This document shows positions 42,996 to 52,754 of a stretch of DNA of 64,000 bases, piece after piece. A program made the position numbers and the translations under genes. Within the stretch, counting starts at the first letter, position 1, and the number at the start of each line of letters is the position of its first letter. The DNA is taken from NCBI GenBank assembly GCA_900317745.1, contig ONHW01000013.1:1-64000 (forward strand), read 5' to 3'. Under the pieces are notes generated by a model. The model made no database searches. It saw only the letters and a program-made list of their open reading frames with translations, and was not told the origin of the DNA. The stretch is from an uncultured Bacteroidales bacterium. Its GTDB lineage: Bacteria > Bacteroidota > Bacteroidia > Bacteroidales > Paludibacteraceae.

Positions 42996-45900
42996 ATGAA
43001 AATTAAACAATTATTTCTTTCAGGCCTGCTGACAGCATTGCTGTGCGTAGTGGGTACTAACAATGTATGTGGAGCAACATACAACTACAACACTGTTATC
43101 CAAAGTATTGAAGTTATACAGTCTGATGCTATTACCACCAATCAGTTCACATTGAACATTACTCAAAAAGGTGTCAATTCAGGCGGAAGTTCTTATTCCT
43201 CAACCATGACAATGGTCTTGGAGTCAGATGACCGCACATTAGAAGGACTCTATTCAACTCTATCCAGTGCAACAAACAAACTCAAATCGGCTGATTTGAT
43301 ATACTCTACAAATGTTCGCGCCTTAAACACGACCACCTCGAAGTTTAAGATAAATAAAGTAAGCGATGGACACTATAGTATAGGAGACCCTTCTTCTAAT
43401 ACCGATTGTCAACTTCATTTCAAGCAGACAAGTCCATCTAACAATCACACTTACAATTACTTTTATAGTTATAAATACGATAGTGGGACATCTGGGACTG
43501 CCACTACGTTTAACCAATTTGCATTCGATTTCACGCCCAAATATGCCGTTGCACCTACAAGCGTAAGTGCCAGTGCTGTTGGTGCGACAACTGCGACTAT
43601 CGGCTGGACAAGCAGCGAAAGCGCTTGGCAATACGTATGTCTGCCTGCGACAACTACACTAACAGAAGATCTGTGGACGAGCAATGCTGTTTCGGTAAAC
43701 ACAAAATCCGTGAACCTCACCGGGCTTACTCCTGCTACGAGGTACAAATTCTATGTGATCTCTGACCGCGGTGCAAGCGGTACGAGTGTCATTGTTTCTA
43801 CGGAATTTACCACCGAATGTGAAACTGTTTCTTTACCGTGGAGTTATGGTTTTGAAACGGGAGTTACAAATAATCAAACTCCGCTTTGCTGGGGAGAACT
43901 AAAATGCACCGGTAGCACCAACGGCTATGTACAAGCAACTACGTTAGCAAAGAAAGCAGGAACATATGGGCTCCGTATTGCCGGTGGGCGTTCGAGCAGT
44001 TCACCGAAGAGCGAGGTAATAGCTGTATTCCCCGAGTTTGAAGAGGAAATCAGCAATCTGGAACTATCGTTCTATTATAAGACCGACATGGATATTATTG
44101 ATCCTGATTGGGGAAATACTATCTATGGCAAGTTGCAATTGGGGTATGTAACCAACCCCTCGAATGCTGCCACTTTCGTTGCAGTAGGAGAGCCGTTAGA
44201 TCAGAAAAGTACATTTACTCCCCAGACAGAAAGTATTGTTATGTCAAGTGCGCCAAGCGGAGCACGTTTTGCTATCCTGTACACCGGTGGTGAAAATCTT
44301 GGTTTTGCTTCTATCGACGACATTACCGTGCGTGAGAAACCTGCCTGCAACAAACCGGCAGGTGTAAGTGCAGGTAGCGAGACGGCTGAGGGAGCGACCA
44401 TCACATGGAACGCAAACGGCATGAGTACGTGGAAGTTACAGGTGTCGGAAGGCGACGCAGCCAGTTGGGGTGAGGAGATTGATGTAGCAACAAACTCCAA
44501 GGAACTGACAGGACTGAACTCCAACACGTTATACTATGTTCGCGTAAAAGCAGACTGCGGCGGTGGCAGCGTGAGCGAGTGGAGCGACAATGTGTCGTTC
44601 ACTACACTCTGCGGCACTGTCAGCGTGAGCGCTTCTGCATCGTGGAACATGGACTTTGAGGGTCTGAGCGATCATATCGTTCCCGATTGCTGGGACAACT
44701 CCGCTTCTACCACCACTTCTTCCTGGGGTGCAGGATATATCTGGGGTACATACAGCCGCGGCGGCAACACCATGCTGGCTATGAGCAACTCTTCTTTGGA
44801 CGGAGGCACAGCACTTATGAACACACCGGCTATCGCTATCCCGAATGACGGCAACACGTATGAACTGACATTCGATCATTCGAACATGGCTCCTGTCGGC
44901 AATAACCTGATTGTGAAGATTTCTGCCAACGGCGGTGCATTTGCGGATAAAGGCACATACTACCCCAGCGGAAATGTTTCCTCTTATCCTGGCACATTCA
45001 CGAAAGCGACTATCAGCCTGGCTGACTATAGCGGCAAGACAATCAAGATTCAGTTCTTTGCTAACCCGACAAGCGGCACTTCTTCCGAAGGCGGTGCAAT
45101 GTTCGTTGACAACGTGAGCGTTCATAAGGAGCCTACCTGCTTTGCGCCGACCGCATTGACGTTCAGCAGCCTGACATCTGCCAGTGCACAAGTAAGTTGG
45201 ACGAACGGCGGTGAGGAGAGCGCATGGCGACTGCAATACCGCACAACGGAAGGCTCGTGGAGCGCAGAGCAGGTTGTAAGCAGCAAGCCCTACACACTGA
45301 CCGGACTGAGTGCGAACACGGAGTATCTGGTTCGCGTTAAGAGTTACTGCGCAGCCGACGATCAGAGCGAGTGGAGCGAGGTAGGTTCGTTCACCACGCT
45401 GTGCGCCGCTGCAAGTATGCCTTTCAGCGAGTCGTTCAGCAGTGCATCAGAACTGCCCTCGTGCTGGGAAGCGACATCTACGGTTTCCAACGGCTGGTCA
45501 GCTTACGAGAAGAGCGGTGCTTACTCCGTGCAACTGCGTACGGGGTCGAGCGGCGAGGCTGAACTGCGTATGCCGGCTATCAACCTGAGCGAGGCTGCTA
45601 TCCTGCGCTTCGAGTGGAAGAACGCCAACGGTGCTAACGCCAATATCTATATCTCCACCAACGGCGGCACAACGAAAACACTGCTCGCCAACGACCTGTC
45701 CAATGTACACAGCGATTGGACTACAAAGATTTTTGACCTGTCAACCTACACCGGCGAGACAGTGCTTATCTACTTCAAGAGCCAGTTCAGCTCAATCAAC
45801 CAATATGCGTACCTCGATGATATAGAGGTTGTTGCACGCCCGTGCGATATGATTCTGAATATTCAGGTTACCAGCGGTGCTACCATCAGTTGGATCGGCA

Positions 45901-47564
45901 ACGTGAAGAAGTTACAATACAAGACCGGCTCCGATGCATGGAGTTCTGTAACTATTCCTTCGGGCGAATATTCAGGACCAAAGACCATCACCGGTCTAAC
46001 ACCTGCACGCTCGTACCAGGTGCGTCTGTTGCCTGCATGCTCGGCTGAGGAGGAAAGCAACTGGACAACACCGGTGTTCTTCATGAGCAATTCGGTTGAG
46101 AGCACACCTTACTACAAGGATTTCGAGAGTGAGACTGCCGGCGAAGTACCGTTCAACTGGAGCAGGGTTTCGGCATCCGAATATCCGCAGATCAGTTATG
46201 ACGCGTATGCTTATCATGATACGTTCGGAGAGAAAGGCAACAGTATCAAGTTCTACGGCACCAACGACCAGATCATCGTTCTGCCCGAGTTCAGCACCGC
46301 ACTGCGGGATCTCAGCATCTCGCTACACTACCGCAACCGCGACTGCAAGATGGAGTTAGGTTACGTAGCCTCGGACGGCACTACGTTCACCGCTATCGCT
46401 ACCCTGCCCAACCAGACAGGCTACGGCGAGTTCCCCTACGAGAAAGTGCTGAAGAACATCAATGCCTCGGCATACAAACTTGCTATCCGCTACAGCGAAG
46501 CTACAGGAGCAAGTTCGCAGGCGTTCGTTGACAACGTGCGGGTAGAAGAGCCTACCTGCGGTCAGCCGGAAGCACTGACCTTAGGCACTGTTACTGCCAA
46601 CAGCGTTGAACTGAGTTGGAGCGTATCGGAACTGGGCACAGAAACCCAATACCAGTATATCCTGCGCCCATGGAACGAAAGTAATCCTAACTGGGCATCA
46701 GCAACTCTGCTCGATGGTGTACGCTCGATCAGCCGCAGCGGTCTGAGTGCCAACACGAATTACGAGTTCTACGTCCGTTCGTACTGCGATGGTAGCCACC
46801 AGAGCACGCCTGTACACATTGAGTTCAGGACAGAAATGCTTGAAGAGGTGTTTGAGGACATAGCTACCGCCACAGACAACCAAACTCGTCTGGCAGCACT
46901 CGTAGGGCAGACGCTGAACATAACCATCAACCGTCCGCTGACGCTCAACGGAGACTACTGCACATTGACACTGCCGTTCAACCTGAGTGCGTCACAGATA
47001 GCCGATCCCGAATGTCCGTTGCACGGATTCGTGATCAAAGAGTTTGAGAGTTCGGAGGAGAAAGACGGAGCAGTGAACGTCTATCTGAATCAGGTATATG
47101 CCATTGAAGCCGGTAAACCGTACTTTGTACGCTACGGCGGTGCTCCATCCGACAGCCGACTCACTCCGTTGCAGTTCAAGAATGTAACGGTAGCATGCAG
47201 CACGCCTGTGGCAGCCGTTGACGAAGGCTTCACGCCGCACGGAGTATTCAACCCGTACAGCCTGATTGCCAATGATGCAAGCACCCTGTTCCTCTCGTCA
47301 GCCAACACATTGTACTATCCGTCAGCAGACGGCACGATGAACGGATTCCGTGCATACATCAAGGTGAGCGGCAGCATGGGCGCACCTATACGCCGCGGTG
47401 CACCGGTACGTATCTGCGAACGCGAAAACGTGGCTACGGGCGTAATAGACAATAGTCAAAAGTCGAAAGTCGAAAGTCAAAAGTCGAAAGTGCTCATTGA
47501 CGGACAGCTGCTGATCATACGTGACGGCAAGACGTACAACGCACAGGGACAACTGATCCGATAA
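42996..47564 (+). CDS. Large secreted FnIII/choice-of-anchor-J protein with C-terminal motif
   Basis: 1,522 residues with a Sec signal peptide (1-27). Residues 28-180 form a module (ATYNYN...NQFTLNITQKG...SDDRTLEG) shared with the next secreted protein at 47,794. Four or more cycles then follow of an FnIII domain (ITW...ELTGL...YYVRVKA) and a jelly-roll domain of the choice-of-anchor-J type (PWSYGFET...CW...FVDNVSV). A beta domain (about 1285-1480) and a linker encoded by GTCGAAA/GTCAAAA heptads lead to the shared motif (DGQLLIIRDGKTYNAQG). The domain set is that of surface adhesins or matrix proteins; no catalytic site is seen. It probably heads a transcript including the next genes. Confidence 0.88.
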   Translation: MKIKQLFLSGLLTALLCVVGTNNVCGATYNYNTVIQSIEVIQSDAITTNQFTLNITQKGVNSGGSSYSSTMTMVLESDDRTLEGLYSTLSSATNKLKSADLIYSTNVRALNTTTSKFKINKVSDGHYSIGDPSSNTDCQLHFKQTSPSNNHTYNYFYSYKYDSGTSGTATTFNQFAFDFTPKYAVAPTSVSASAVGATTATIGWTSSESAWQYVCLPATTTLTEDLWTSNAVSVNTKSVNLTGLTPATRYKFYVISDRGASGTSVIVSTEFTTECETVSLPWSYGFETGVTNNQTPLCWGELKCTGSTNGYVQATTLAKKAGTYGLRIAGGRSSSSPKSEVIAVFPEFEEEISNLELSFYYKTDMDIIDPDWGNTIYGKLQLGYVTNPSNAATFVAVGEPLDQKSTFTPQTESIVMSSAPSGARFAILYTGGENLGFASIDDITVREKPACNKPAGVSAGSETAEGATITWNANGMSTWKLQVSEGDAASWGEEIDVATNSKELTGLNSNTLYYVRVKADCGGGSVSEWSDNVSFTTLCGTVSVSASASWNMDFEGLSDHIVPDCWDNSASTTTSSWGAGYIWGTYSRGGNTMLAMSNSSLDGGTALMNTPAIAIPNDGNTYELTFDHSNMAPVGNNLIVKISANGGAFADKGTYYPSGNVSSYPGTFTKATISLADYSGKTIKIQFFANPTSGTSSEGGAMFVDNVSVHKEPTCFAPTALTFSSLTSASAQVSWTNGGEESAWRLQYRTTEGSWSAEQVVSSKPYTLTGLSANTEYLVRVKSYCAADDQSEWSEVGSFTTLCAAASMPFSESFSSASELPSCWEATSTVSNGWSAYEKSGAYSVQLRTGSSGEAELRMPAINLSEAAILRFEWKNANGANANIYISTNGGTTKTLLANDLSNVHSDWTTKIFDLSTYTGETVLIYFKSQFSSINQYAYLDDIEVVARPCDMILNIQVTSGATISWIGNVKKLQYKTGSDAWSSVTIPSGEYSGPKTITGLTPARSYQVRLLPACSAEEESNWTTPVFFMSNSVESTPYYKDFESETAGEVPFNWSRVSASEYPQISYDAYAYHDTFGEKGNSIKFYGTNDQIIVLPEFSTALRDLSISLHYRNRDCKMELGYVASDGTTFTAIATLPNQTGYGEFPYEKVLKNINASAYKLAIRYSEATGASSQAFVDNVRVEEPTCGQPEALTLGTVTANSVELSWSVSELGTETQYQYILRPWNESNPNWASATLLDGVRSISRSGLSANTNYEFYVRSYCDGSHQSTPVHIEFRTEMLEEVFEDIATATDNQTRLAALVGQTLNITINRPLTLNGDYCTLTLPFNLSASQIADPECPLHGFVIKEFESSEEKDGAVNVYLNQVYAIEAGKPYFVRYGGAPSDSRLTPLQFKNVTVACSTPVAAVDEGFTPHGVFNPYSLIANDASTLFLSSANTLYYPSADGTMNGFRAYIKVSGSMGAPIRRGAPVRICERENVATGVIDNSQKSKVESQKSKVLIDGQLLIIRDGKTYNAQGQLIR
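47455..47489. repeat. In-frame heptad tract in a C-terminal linker
   Basis: Five units (GTCAAAA, GTCGAAA, GTCGAAA, GTCAAAA, GTCGAAA), 35 bp, encoding a Ser/Lys/Val linker with a seven-residue period just before the C-terminal motif. Confidence 0.92.
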
Positions 47565-47607
47565 AAGAAAGGTAAATGTTAATCGCCTAAAGTAAATGAA
47601 CTGCATT

Positions 47608-47742
47608 ATGAAAAAGCAATATATACAACCCCGGATAGAGGCACAAATGCTGCAAGGCACGCATTTTACCTGCGTTAGCAACAACGGAGATCTCATATTC
47701 AGCAACCAGGGAGGTGACCCGAACAGCATGGATATATGGTAA
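47608..47742 (+). CDS. 44-residue small protein, M[KR]KxYIxPxxE family
   Basis: The frame runs from ATG at 47608 to TAA at 47740-47742. The protein starts MKKQYIQPRIEA and ends GGDPNSMDIW; it is exactly as long as the one at 5,175-5,309. An in-frame ATG at 47596 would add four residues. The gene lies between two large secreted-protein genes on the same strand, 43 bp after the first and 51 bp before the second. No signal peptide or membrane helix is evident. The function is unknown; that both copies accompany motif-bearing secreted proteins is the main clue. Confidence 0.65.
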   Translation: MKKQYIQPRIEAQMLQGTHFTCVSNNGDLIFSNQGGDPNSMDIW

Positions 47743-47793
47743 AGTATCCCCGTGTACTGCTTTAAGACCGAAACGAACATAACTACACACAAT

Positions 47794-49314
47794 ATGAAGA
47801 AAACATCACTGATACTTGCGTTGTGCCTTGCCGTGATGGCAGGCAACGCCGCGACGTACAACTACCTGTGCGCCATAACCGAGTTGAGCGTTGACACGCT
47901 CGCCAGCAACAGCAAGAACCAGTTCACGCTCCAGTGGACGCAGAAGTGCAAGAACATAGCCGAGTACAGCAGCAAGCCTACCGGCACATACACGACAACA
48001 GTGAAGCTCGTGCTGAACTCCGACGACCGCACGCTGGAGGGCACTTACACCACAGAAGGCGCGAGTCCCACGAGCAGCAGCGCTAACGTTAACGACCAGA
48101 CAATCAACCTGGTGACCTCTGAGTTGTACTACGGCAGCACGCGCCGCTTGCTGCGCACGGATTCGATATCCACGTTCACGATCATCAAGATCGACGACAC
48201 GCACTACGGCATTAGCGTAGGCAGGTTATGCTTCACGGCAGCCTCGCTGGCTGACCGCAACAAGCACACATACAACTACAACTACTGCTATGCCGAAGAG
48301 GAGATACTGGTACAGGGCATAGACCCCAAGCCGTACATTTTCGGCTACGAGAGCGGCTACCAGGCACAGGTGCATAATTACGACATGAGCGTTACGGGCA
48401 TTGATGTAGAGCGTTCGGATACTGAGTTCGGCGCACGCCGTTACTTTGTAACGCTGAACTGCACGGGCACAAACCGCGAGACAGGTGCTGCGCACAACTA
48501 CGAGGCGCAACTGGCTATCTATCCCACCGGCGAATCGATCGTCGGCTCGTTCGCCACACAGGGCAGCAGCGACATTCTGATGGCAACGAACAGTTACATC
48601 AAGGACAACAACGCCGGCAAACTGCGTTACCTGTGCAACGACTCGCTGAGCACGATACAGATCAAGTTGAAAGGTGAGAACCAGTACTCGTTCTACGGCG
48701 GCACGCTGCTGTGCGTGGATATGGACGCAAACTACAGCGCCGTATATGGCAAGAAACGTGTAGAGGCAGTACACTACTACCACTTCAGCGACAATGAGGG
48801 CGAGGGCGTACCCTTCGGTTGGGATGAAACGAACAAGACTGCCCAGCTGACCCCCACCAAGGTGACTGTCACGCCGGTGACGGAGAGTGAGGAGATTGTG
48901 GGTTACCAGTTGCTCGTAAAAGCGAACTCGGCAAACGGCATACAGTACGAGGCACTGCTGGATATAGACGCGGCTCTACTTGACGGCACGTTCAGCGTGA
49001 ACGAGGGCACACTAACGCTGTGGTCGAAGGTCGGTCACGGTGCAGCAGAATCGTACGTGACAAACGGTGCCACCGTAAGCATCACACCGAAGACCGGCAA
49101 CACCCACACCCTGTCGGCAAACCTGCTATGCGAGAACGGATACACCTATACCCTGCAGGCGTTCGACTTCAACTACGGCGAGGCTGTGGGAACAGGAGTA
49201 GAAAGTCAAGAGTCGAAAGTCGAAAGTCAAAAGTCGAAAGTGTTGCGCAACGGACAGTTGCTGATTATCCGTGACGGAAAGACCTACAACGCACAAGGTG
49301 CACAACTGCAATGA
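47794..49314 (+). CDS. Secreted beta-module protein with C-terminal motif
   Basis: 506 residues from the ATG at 47794 (MKKTSLILALCLAVMAGNAA). Residues 19-165 match the N-terminal module of the 1,522-residue protein (ATYNYL...NQFTLQWTQK...SDDRTLEGTY). Two further modules (about 185-320 and 335-470) resemble those of the 670-residue protein at 2,565. The last part holds a heptad-encoded linker (VESQESKVESQKSKV) and the shared motif (NGQLLIIRDGKTYNAQG). Its stop overlaps the next start by 4 nt (ATGA), showing translational coupling. I cannot name a family; a structural surface role is inferred. Confidence 0.82.
   Translation: MKKTSLILALCLAVMAGNAATYNYLCAITELSVDTLASNSKNQFTLQWTQKCKNIAEYSSKPTGTYTTTVKLVLNSDDRTLEGTYTTEGASPTSSSANVNDQTINLVTSELYYGSTRRLLRTDSISTFTIIKIDDTHYGISVGRLCFTAASLADRNKHTYNYNYCYAEEEILVQGIDPKPYIFGYESGYQAQVHNYDMSVTGIDVERSDTEFGARRYFVTLNCTGTNRETGAAHNYEAQLAIYPTGESIVGSFATQGSSDILMATNSYIKDNNAGKLRYLCNDSLSTIQIKLKGENQYSFYGGTLLCVDMDANYSAVYGKKRVEAVHYYHFSDNEGEGVPFGWDETNKTAQLTPTKVTVTPVTESEEIVGYQLLVKANSANGIQYEALLDIDAALLDGTFSVNEGTLTLWSKVGHGAAESYVTNGATVSITPKTGNTHTLSANLLCENGYTYTLQAFDFNYGEAVGTGVESQESKVESQKSKVLRNGQLLIIRDGKTYNAQGAQLQ
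49198..49239. repeat. In-frame heptad tract in a C-terminal linker
   Basis: Six units (GTAGAAA, GTCAAGA, GTCGAAA, GTCGAAA, GTCAAAA, GTCGAAA), 42 bp. Confidence 0.92.
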
Positions 49315-51242
49315 AACGACTCGTACTGACCACACTCATCACTCTGGTTGCTGTACTGCACGCCGCAGCGGCATTCAACCTGACCGCATCGAGAGTGACG
49401 ATTGAAGATATGACGGTTGACAAACCGAACTACTTCGTTACCGTGGCTGCCGCTACATCCACGGGCGAATATGAGGTAGCGTTTGATATATGGCCGGGCA
49501 AGCAGTCACCGGTAGGCTCGTTTACGGCTGCGGAAAAGACGATCAGTTATGTCAGCAGTTACGTCCATAAGACGCGCGCGAACGGCAGCGCGGTGAACAT
49601 GTGGTACTACCCTGAGCCGGATGCAACTATCAGTCTGACAATCACAAACAACGGCGACGGCACATGCAAGCTGAGCGGCTCGATAGACGCCACACGCAAC
49701 GAGGTGACGTACACCTACGTAATTGCGCCGTACGACTTCGAGTACGATGCCGAGGATATACCCGAACCGCAGGAAGATCCGTACCGCTTTGAGCCGAAAG
49801 AAGTCACCTCGATACAGTTCAGCGCGGATGTGGTGAACTTCCGTCAGCGTGAGGGATACATCGAGATCACGCTCAACGAGATGGCTAACGAGACCTACAA
49901 TTGGATTGAACTACGCCTGTTGTCGGACACAATGGCGTGGCAGGCAGGCACGTACGCAATAGACAACAGCGGCATAGCCGGTTCGCTGACCGCCTCCAAG
50001 GGTTACCTGGGCGGCACACGAGGCGATGATCCGTGCTACCTGGCTATACGTGCCGACAAGGAGAGCTGGGGACAATACACCCCGTACTACCTCCAATCAG
50101 GCACGGTGGAGGTGAGTTACAACGCCGTGGGCGACACGATCATCGTGAGCGGCTCGGCACTGTCGTACAACGGCTCGACGGTTCAGTTCACGGCGCGCAG
50201 TTACAACATGTTGTTCGTACCCGAAGAGCAACCGCGCCAACCGGAGTTCGTCAATCTGGCTATCGACACCGTGCTGATCACTTATCAGAGCGACCTGTCG
50301 GACAGCACGAAAGGCGAGTTCTACTACACGTTCAACTTCTTCAGCCGCGGCGGAGACTATCCGAACGTGCTGGTGGATATGATCCTGGACCAGCCTATGG
50401 CACTGACCGCCGGCACATACACGCTGGCTGACAACCAACTCATCGGACTGAACCTGTTCCAGAACCAGGAGGATTTCAATGCCGTGTTCTTCGGCGGTGA
50501 GCCGTACGTGTTCGCTACGGCAGCACTGACACTGAGCGAGGTGCAGGACGGCAAGTGGCAATACGCAATGCTCATAACCGACACCATAGGCAGCGAATAT
50601 ACATTCGATTTTGCACAAGATCCGCATATCGTACACTACCCTATCCCCGTTGATCCGACCGAGGAGAAAGACAAGCCGTACATCGACGAGCAGAAGACAG
50701 CCGTGACCGTCAGCGTGACCCTCGACTCGCTACTGTGGAACACGAAGTCGGTAAGCAAAGACGGCATATTGGATATCTACCTCACGCAACAGAAAGCGGA
50801 CGTTAACGGACTGAGAGCCTATCTGCATTTAGGGATGTACACCGACAGCGAGTACCCTGAGGCTGGTTCGTATGCCGTGAACGGCAGCGAAGAGAACGGC
50901 ACGTTCAGCGCCTCGCTCGGACGGTTCGGGAACGTGCTTATCCCCTGCTACCTGCTGCTGATAGATGCCGAAGGCTGGGCGCACGCCGTGTGGTACATTG
51001 TGGACGGAACGATACGTATCGCTTACGACGCGCAGCAAGCGCCTGTACTGAGCGGTACATGCACCACGTACTTCGGTTCAACAATCCACTTCACGTACGG
51101 AGATATAGATAACGGAGTGGAAGATGTTGTAGTCGAGAGTCAAAAGTCGAAAGTCAAAAGCAGGAAAGTGGTACGCGACGGACAACTGCTGATCATACGT
51201 GACGGCAGGACGTACAACGCACAAGGACTGCAAGTCAAGTGA
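49311..51242 (+). CDS. Secreted protein of four beta modules with C-terminal motif
   Basis: 643 residues with a Sec signal peptide (MKRLVLTTLITLVAVLHAAAA) and no lipobox. About four modules of 130-150 residues follow (starting near 22, 160, 305 and 460), each with the pattern of strands, G[ST]Y turn (AGTYAIDN, AGTYTLAD, AGSYAVNG), SGT[VI] strand and a closing strand. They are related to those in the proteins at 2,565 and 47,794. The linker (VESQKSKVKSRK) is encoded by 7-bp units and precedes the motif (DGQLLIIRDGRTYNAQG). Coupled to the gene before it by a 4-nt overlap, so the two products are probably made together. Confidence 0.82.
   Translation: MKRLVLTTLITLVAVLHAAAAFNLTASRVTIEDMTVDKPNYFVTVAAATSTGEYEVAFDIWPGKQSPVGSFTAAEKTISYVSSYVHKTRANGSAVNMWYYPEPDATISLTITNNGDGTCKLSGSIDATRNEVTYTYVIAPYDFEYDAEDIPEPQEDPYRFEPKEVTSIQFSADVVNFRQREGYIEITLNEMANETYNWIELRLLSDTMAWQAGTYAIDNSGIAGSLTASKGYLGGTRGDDPCYLAIRADKESWGQYTPYYLQSGTVEVSYNAVGDTIIVSGSALSYNGSTVQFTARSYNMLFVPEEQPRQPEFVNLAIDTVLITYQSDLSDSTKGEFYYTFNFFSRGGDYPNVLVDMILDQPMALTAGTYTLADNQLIGLNLFQNQEDFNAVFFGGEPYVFATAALTLSEVQDGKWQYAMLITDTIGSEYTFDFAQDPHIVHYPIPVDPTEEKDKPYIDEQKTAVTVSVTLDSLLWNTKSVSKDGILDIYLTQQKADVNGLRAYLHLGMYTDSEYPEAGSYAVNGSEENGTFSASLGRFGNVLIPCYLLLIDAEGWAHAVWYIVDGTIRIAYDAQQAPVLSGTCTTYFGSTIHFTYGDIDNGVEDVVVESQKSKVKSRKVVRDGQLLIIRDGRTYNAQGLQVK
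51133..51160. repeat. In-frame heptad tract in a C-terminal linker
   Basis: Four units (GTCGAGA, GTCAAAA, GTCGAAA, GTCAAAA), 28 bp. Confidence 0.9.
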
Positions 51243-51252
51243 TTGAATAGAT

Positions 51253-52134
51253 ATGAACACTATCTTTATCGTACTGCCTATACTCACGCTGCTGATGTTC
51301 GACCTGGGTTTAGTACTCAAGCCGGAAGATTTCAGGCTCATTGTATCGCGGCCTAAGCCTGTGCTGGTCGGGTTGTTCGGGCAGATCGTTCTGCTGCCGC
51401 TGATTGCGTGGGGAGTGATCTGTCTGGTGAACGCGCTCGGCGGTCAGCTGTCAGTGATCAGCTTATCTCCGCTGTTCGTGATCGGTATCATGCTGGTGGC
51501 GTGCAGCCCGGGCGGCAGTTCGAGCAACGTATTCTCAATGCTCGCCAAGGGCGACGTAGCACTGTCGGTGACACTAACGGCGTTCAGCAGTCTGATCACC
51601 CTGCTGACCCTGCCGTTGATCATGGCGTGGGTGACCGGCAGCGTAGGCGAGGCGGTGGATATACATTTGCCGGTAGGCAAACTGCTGGTGCAGAACATTG
51701 TGCTGATGGTAGTGCCTATATCCATAGGGTTTGTAGTTAACTTGTTCCACAGCCAGGCTGCCGAAAAGATTCACAACGTACTCAAGCGTATCGCTATGCC
51801 GGCACTGGTGCTGCTGGTGACGATCTTCTTCATTCAGCACCGCACCACCATAGCCGCGGAGTTTGCCTCGCTGGGACTCACAATGACAGCCCTTATTCTC
51901 GCCAGCACAGGTTGCGGAGCGTTGCTGTCGTGGCTGCTGCGTCTGACGCAGAAGGAACGCCGCACACTGGTGATAGAGATAGGTATGCAGAACGCCGCAC
52001 AGGCAATCACCATAGCGTGCAGTCCGCTGATATTCAACAACGAGGTGATTGCTATCCCTGCTATCATCTACGCGCTAATGATGAACCTGATCCTGCTCGC
52101 GTACGTAGGTATAACCAAACTGCAAAAGTCATGA
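51253..52134 (+). CDS. Bile acid:sodium symporter (BASS) family transporter
   Basis: 293 residues with nine or ten membrane helices. The first helix followed by FDLGLVLKPEDF, the CSPGGSSSNVFSMLAKGD motif near residue 82 and EIGMQNAAQAITIA near 243 mark the BASS family, which imports organic anions with sodium. The substrate is unknown; bile acids should not be assumed. The gene is 10 bp after the secreted-protein gene, and its stop overlaps the next start (ATGA). Confidence 0.92.
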   Translation: MNTIFIVLPILTLLMFDLGLVLKPEDFRLIVSRPKPVLVGLFGQIVLLPLIAWGVICLVNALGGQLSVISLSPLFVIGIMLVACSPGGSSSNVFSMLAKGDVALSVTLTAFSSLITLLTLPLIMAWVTGSVGEAVDIHLPVGKLLVQNIVLMVVPISIGFVVNLFHSQAAEKIHNVLKRIAMPALVLLVTIFFIQHRTTIAAEFASLGLTMTALILASTGCGALLSWLLRLTQKERRTLVIEIGMQNAAQAITIACSPLIFNNEVIAIPAIIYALMMNLILLAYVGITKLQKS

Positions 52135-52754
52135 ACCCCGACCTGCAACACTACATCGAGCAGACTATCCTGCCGCAGTACGATGCTTTTGATGGCGGTC
52201 ACCGGCGCGACCATGCGCTGACGGTGATCGATGAGAGTCTGAAACTGGCGCAGCAGTACGGCGCCGACGAGCAGATGGCATACACCATAGCCGCCTACCA
52301 CGATCTCGGGCTGCGTATCGACCGAGAGTTGCATCATATACACTCCGGCGAGATTATGATGGCTGACCGAACGCTCCGGCAGTGGTTCACAGAGGAGCAG
52401 TTGCACGTAATGAAGGAAGCCGTGGAAGACCACCGTGCGAGCGGCAAGAACCCGCCACGTACGATCTACGGTGCTATCGTAGCAGAAGCCGACAGGCAGA
52501 TCGAGCCGCTGACAGTCATACACCGCACAATGGCATACAGCGCCAAACTCTACCCTGGCGGTGATTTCAACACTTTATACGAACGCAGTCTGGAACATCT
52601 GCATGAGAAATACGCCGAAGGCGGCTACATGCGCCTGTGGCTGAACAGCGAACGCAACGTTCGCGGACTGAACGAACTGCGAGCTATCATTCGCAACGAA
52701 GAGCACCTGCGCAGTTTATGCCGCGAGTGGTACGACGCACAGGCTAAGAGTTAG
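52131..52754 (+). CDS. HD-domain hydrolase
   Basis: 207 residues from the ATG at 52131, which overlaps the transporter stop; a longer frame upstream is the shadow of the transporter. HRRDHALTV (near 24) and AYHDLGLRI (near 57), followed by a histidine-rich stretch (HHIHSGE), form the metal site of an HD phosphohydrolase. Substrates of such small HD proteins are typically nucleotides or related phosphates; the one here is unknown. Its 3' end overlaps that of tex by 11 bp on the opposite strand. Confidence 0.88.
   Translation: MNPDLQHYIEQTILPQYDAFDGGHRRDHALTVIDESLKLAQQYGADEQMAYTIAAYHDLGLRIDRELHHIHSGEIMMADRTLRQWFTEEQLHVMKEAVEDHRASGKNPPRTIYGAIVAEADRQIEPLTVIHRTMAYSAKLYPGGDFNTLYERSLEHLHEKYAEGGYMRLWLNSERNVRGLNELRAIIRNEEHLRSLCREWYDAQAKS

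Noticed and set aside
51912-52130. Upstream extension of the HD hydrolase frame
   Set aside because: It is a shadow of the BASS transporter; the ATGA overlap at 52131 gives a natural start.
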